Assembly: GCA_964458085.1 (NCBI GenBank)
Contig: CAYWFF010000026.1
Span: forward strand, 1 to 13,211
DNA: 13,211 nt
Direction of reading: 5' to 3'
DNA from: CAYWFF01 sp964458085
GTDB taxonomy: Bacteria; Patescibacteriota; Microgenomatia; UBA8517
Each line of letters begins with the position of its first letter. Within the stretch, counting starts at the first letter, position 1. The notes below the pieces were generated by a model, which had not been told where the DNA came from, searched no databases, and saw only the letters and a program-made list of their open reading frames with translations. The position numbers and the translations under genes are program-made. Shown piece after piece: positions 12,601 to 13,211 of the stretch.

Positions 12601-13211
12601 ATGAACAAATATAAATACCGTGCGAGAGACCAAAGAGGTGTTGTATTAACAGGTGAAGTTGAGGCAGCTTCAGAAGAACAGGCAGCAAAACTGATTCGCC
12701 AAAAAGGTTTAATCGTCGTTGCCATAACTCCCATAGGCAGAAACCCACTTACCTTTATTACCAGATTACAAAACCGCGTTACTTCAAAAGATGTTGCAAC
12801 CTTTACTCGGCAATTGGCAACTATGATTAATGCAGGTCTGCCGATTACTGAAGCGTTGGTAATTTTACGGGCACAAACCGTTGGTGCCTTGCAGGGAATA
12901 GTCGGAAGCATTCTTTCCGATGTGGAAGAAGGACAGCCGCTCTCGGCGGCTATGGGTAAGTTTCCGCAGGCATTCAGTAAAACTTACGTTGCGCTAATAA
13001 GATCGGGTGAAACGGGAGGAGTATTGGACAAAGTATTGGTCAGATTAGCTGACAATATGGAAAAAGAGCAGGAATTTAAATCAAAAGTGAAAAGCGCAAT
13101 GATATACCCTGTTATAGTAATTGTTGGTATGATAATTGTTGCTTTGATTATGTTAATAGTCGTTATCCCCAGAATGACGACTCTTTATGAGCAGTTTGAT
13201 GCCGACCTTCC
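12601..13211 (+). CDS. pilC: Type IV pilus inner-membrane platform protein PilC, N-terminal part
   Basis: The first 203 codons of a PilC/GspF protein, open at the right edge (full members are about 400 residues). It starts MNKYKYRARDQRGVVLTGEV, continues with EAASEEQAAKLIRQKGLIVV, then the first cytoplasmic GspF domain: TSKDVATFTRQLATMINAGL (61-80), the PLSAAM segment (113-118), SGETGGVLDKVLVRLADNME (135-154), and the first membrane helix (about 168-190, IYPVIVIVGMIIVALIMLIV). This is the membrane protein that PilB and PilT turn or push. It follows pilT by 35 bp. The ATG is preceded by TATGAT (12584-12589), a possible weak internal promoter, and by no Shine-Dalgarno sequence. Confidence 0.95.
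   Translation, partial: MNKYKYRARDQRGVVLTGEVEAASEEQAAKLIRQKGLIVVAITPIGRNPLTFITRLQNRVTSKDVATFTRQLATMINAGLPITEALVILRAQTVGALQGIVGSILSDVEEGQPLSAAMGKFPQAFSKTYVALIRSGETGGVLDKVLVRLADNMEKEQEFKSKVKSAMIYPVIVIVGMIIVALIMLIVVIPRMTTLYEQFDADL

Noticed and set aside
12573..12911. 112-codon minus-strand frame opposite pilC
   Set aside because: The plus-strand PilC/GspF frame is unambiguous; this is a shadow.

Overview
The window reads as a 13.2 kb piece of an AT-rich bacterial chromosome using the standard code (one gene ends in TGA, and no gene has in-frame TGA). My best guess is a Patescibacteria/CPR genome, possibly Microgenomates. This is inference from the very compact layout, the small versions of HolB and GH15, the near-complete lack of Shine-Dalgarno sequences and the divergent variants of core proteins. 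No rRNA, tRNA, CRISPR array or insertion sequence is visible.

Left part, mostly minus strand (1-3930). From the left edge come the N-terminal 92 codons of gyrA, a divergent TspO-like membrane protein, and a hypothetical protein with an acidic, probably disordered N-terminus and a helical C-terminal part. A canonical tspO lies on the plus strand and overlaps, tail to tail by 4 bp, a GH15/phosphorylase-kinase-like protein. Next are an AlkD-type DNA alkylation repair protein and, 4 bp upstream of it, a 31-residue single-helix membrane microprotein.

Middle part, minus strand (3931-7837). It runs holB-like clamp-loader subunit, gyrB, inorganic pyrophosphatase and a HAD-family protein. The last two are coupled by a TAATG stop/start overlap. 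A structured 150-bp intergenic region follows the HAD gene.

Right part, plus strand (7969-13211). An Atm1-like ABC half-exporter is followed at 14-bp spacing by pilB, and pilB by pilT, also at 14-bp spacing. pilC comes next and is cut by the window end. Together these give the extension ATPase, retraction ATPase and inner-membrane platform of a type IV pilus.

No single novel system stands out. The strongest unusual signals are: a recurrent promoter layout in which a -10 hexamer sits 5-7 nt before the ATG, predicting leaderless mRNAs for six genes; atypical residues at both classical quinolone positions (GyrA Ser83 to Met, GyrB Lys447 to Gly, E. coli numbering); a PilB zinc site changed from four Cys to His/Cys/Asp/Cys; a PilT Walker A with His; a pair of canonical and degenerate TspO genes; and the microprotein in front of alkD.
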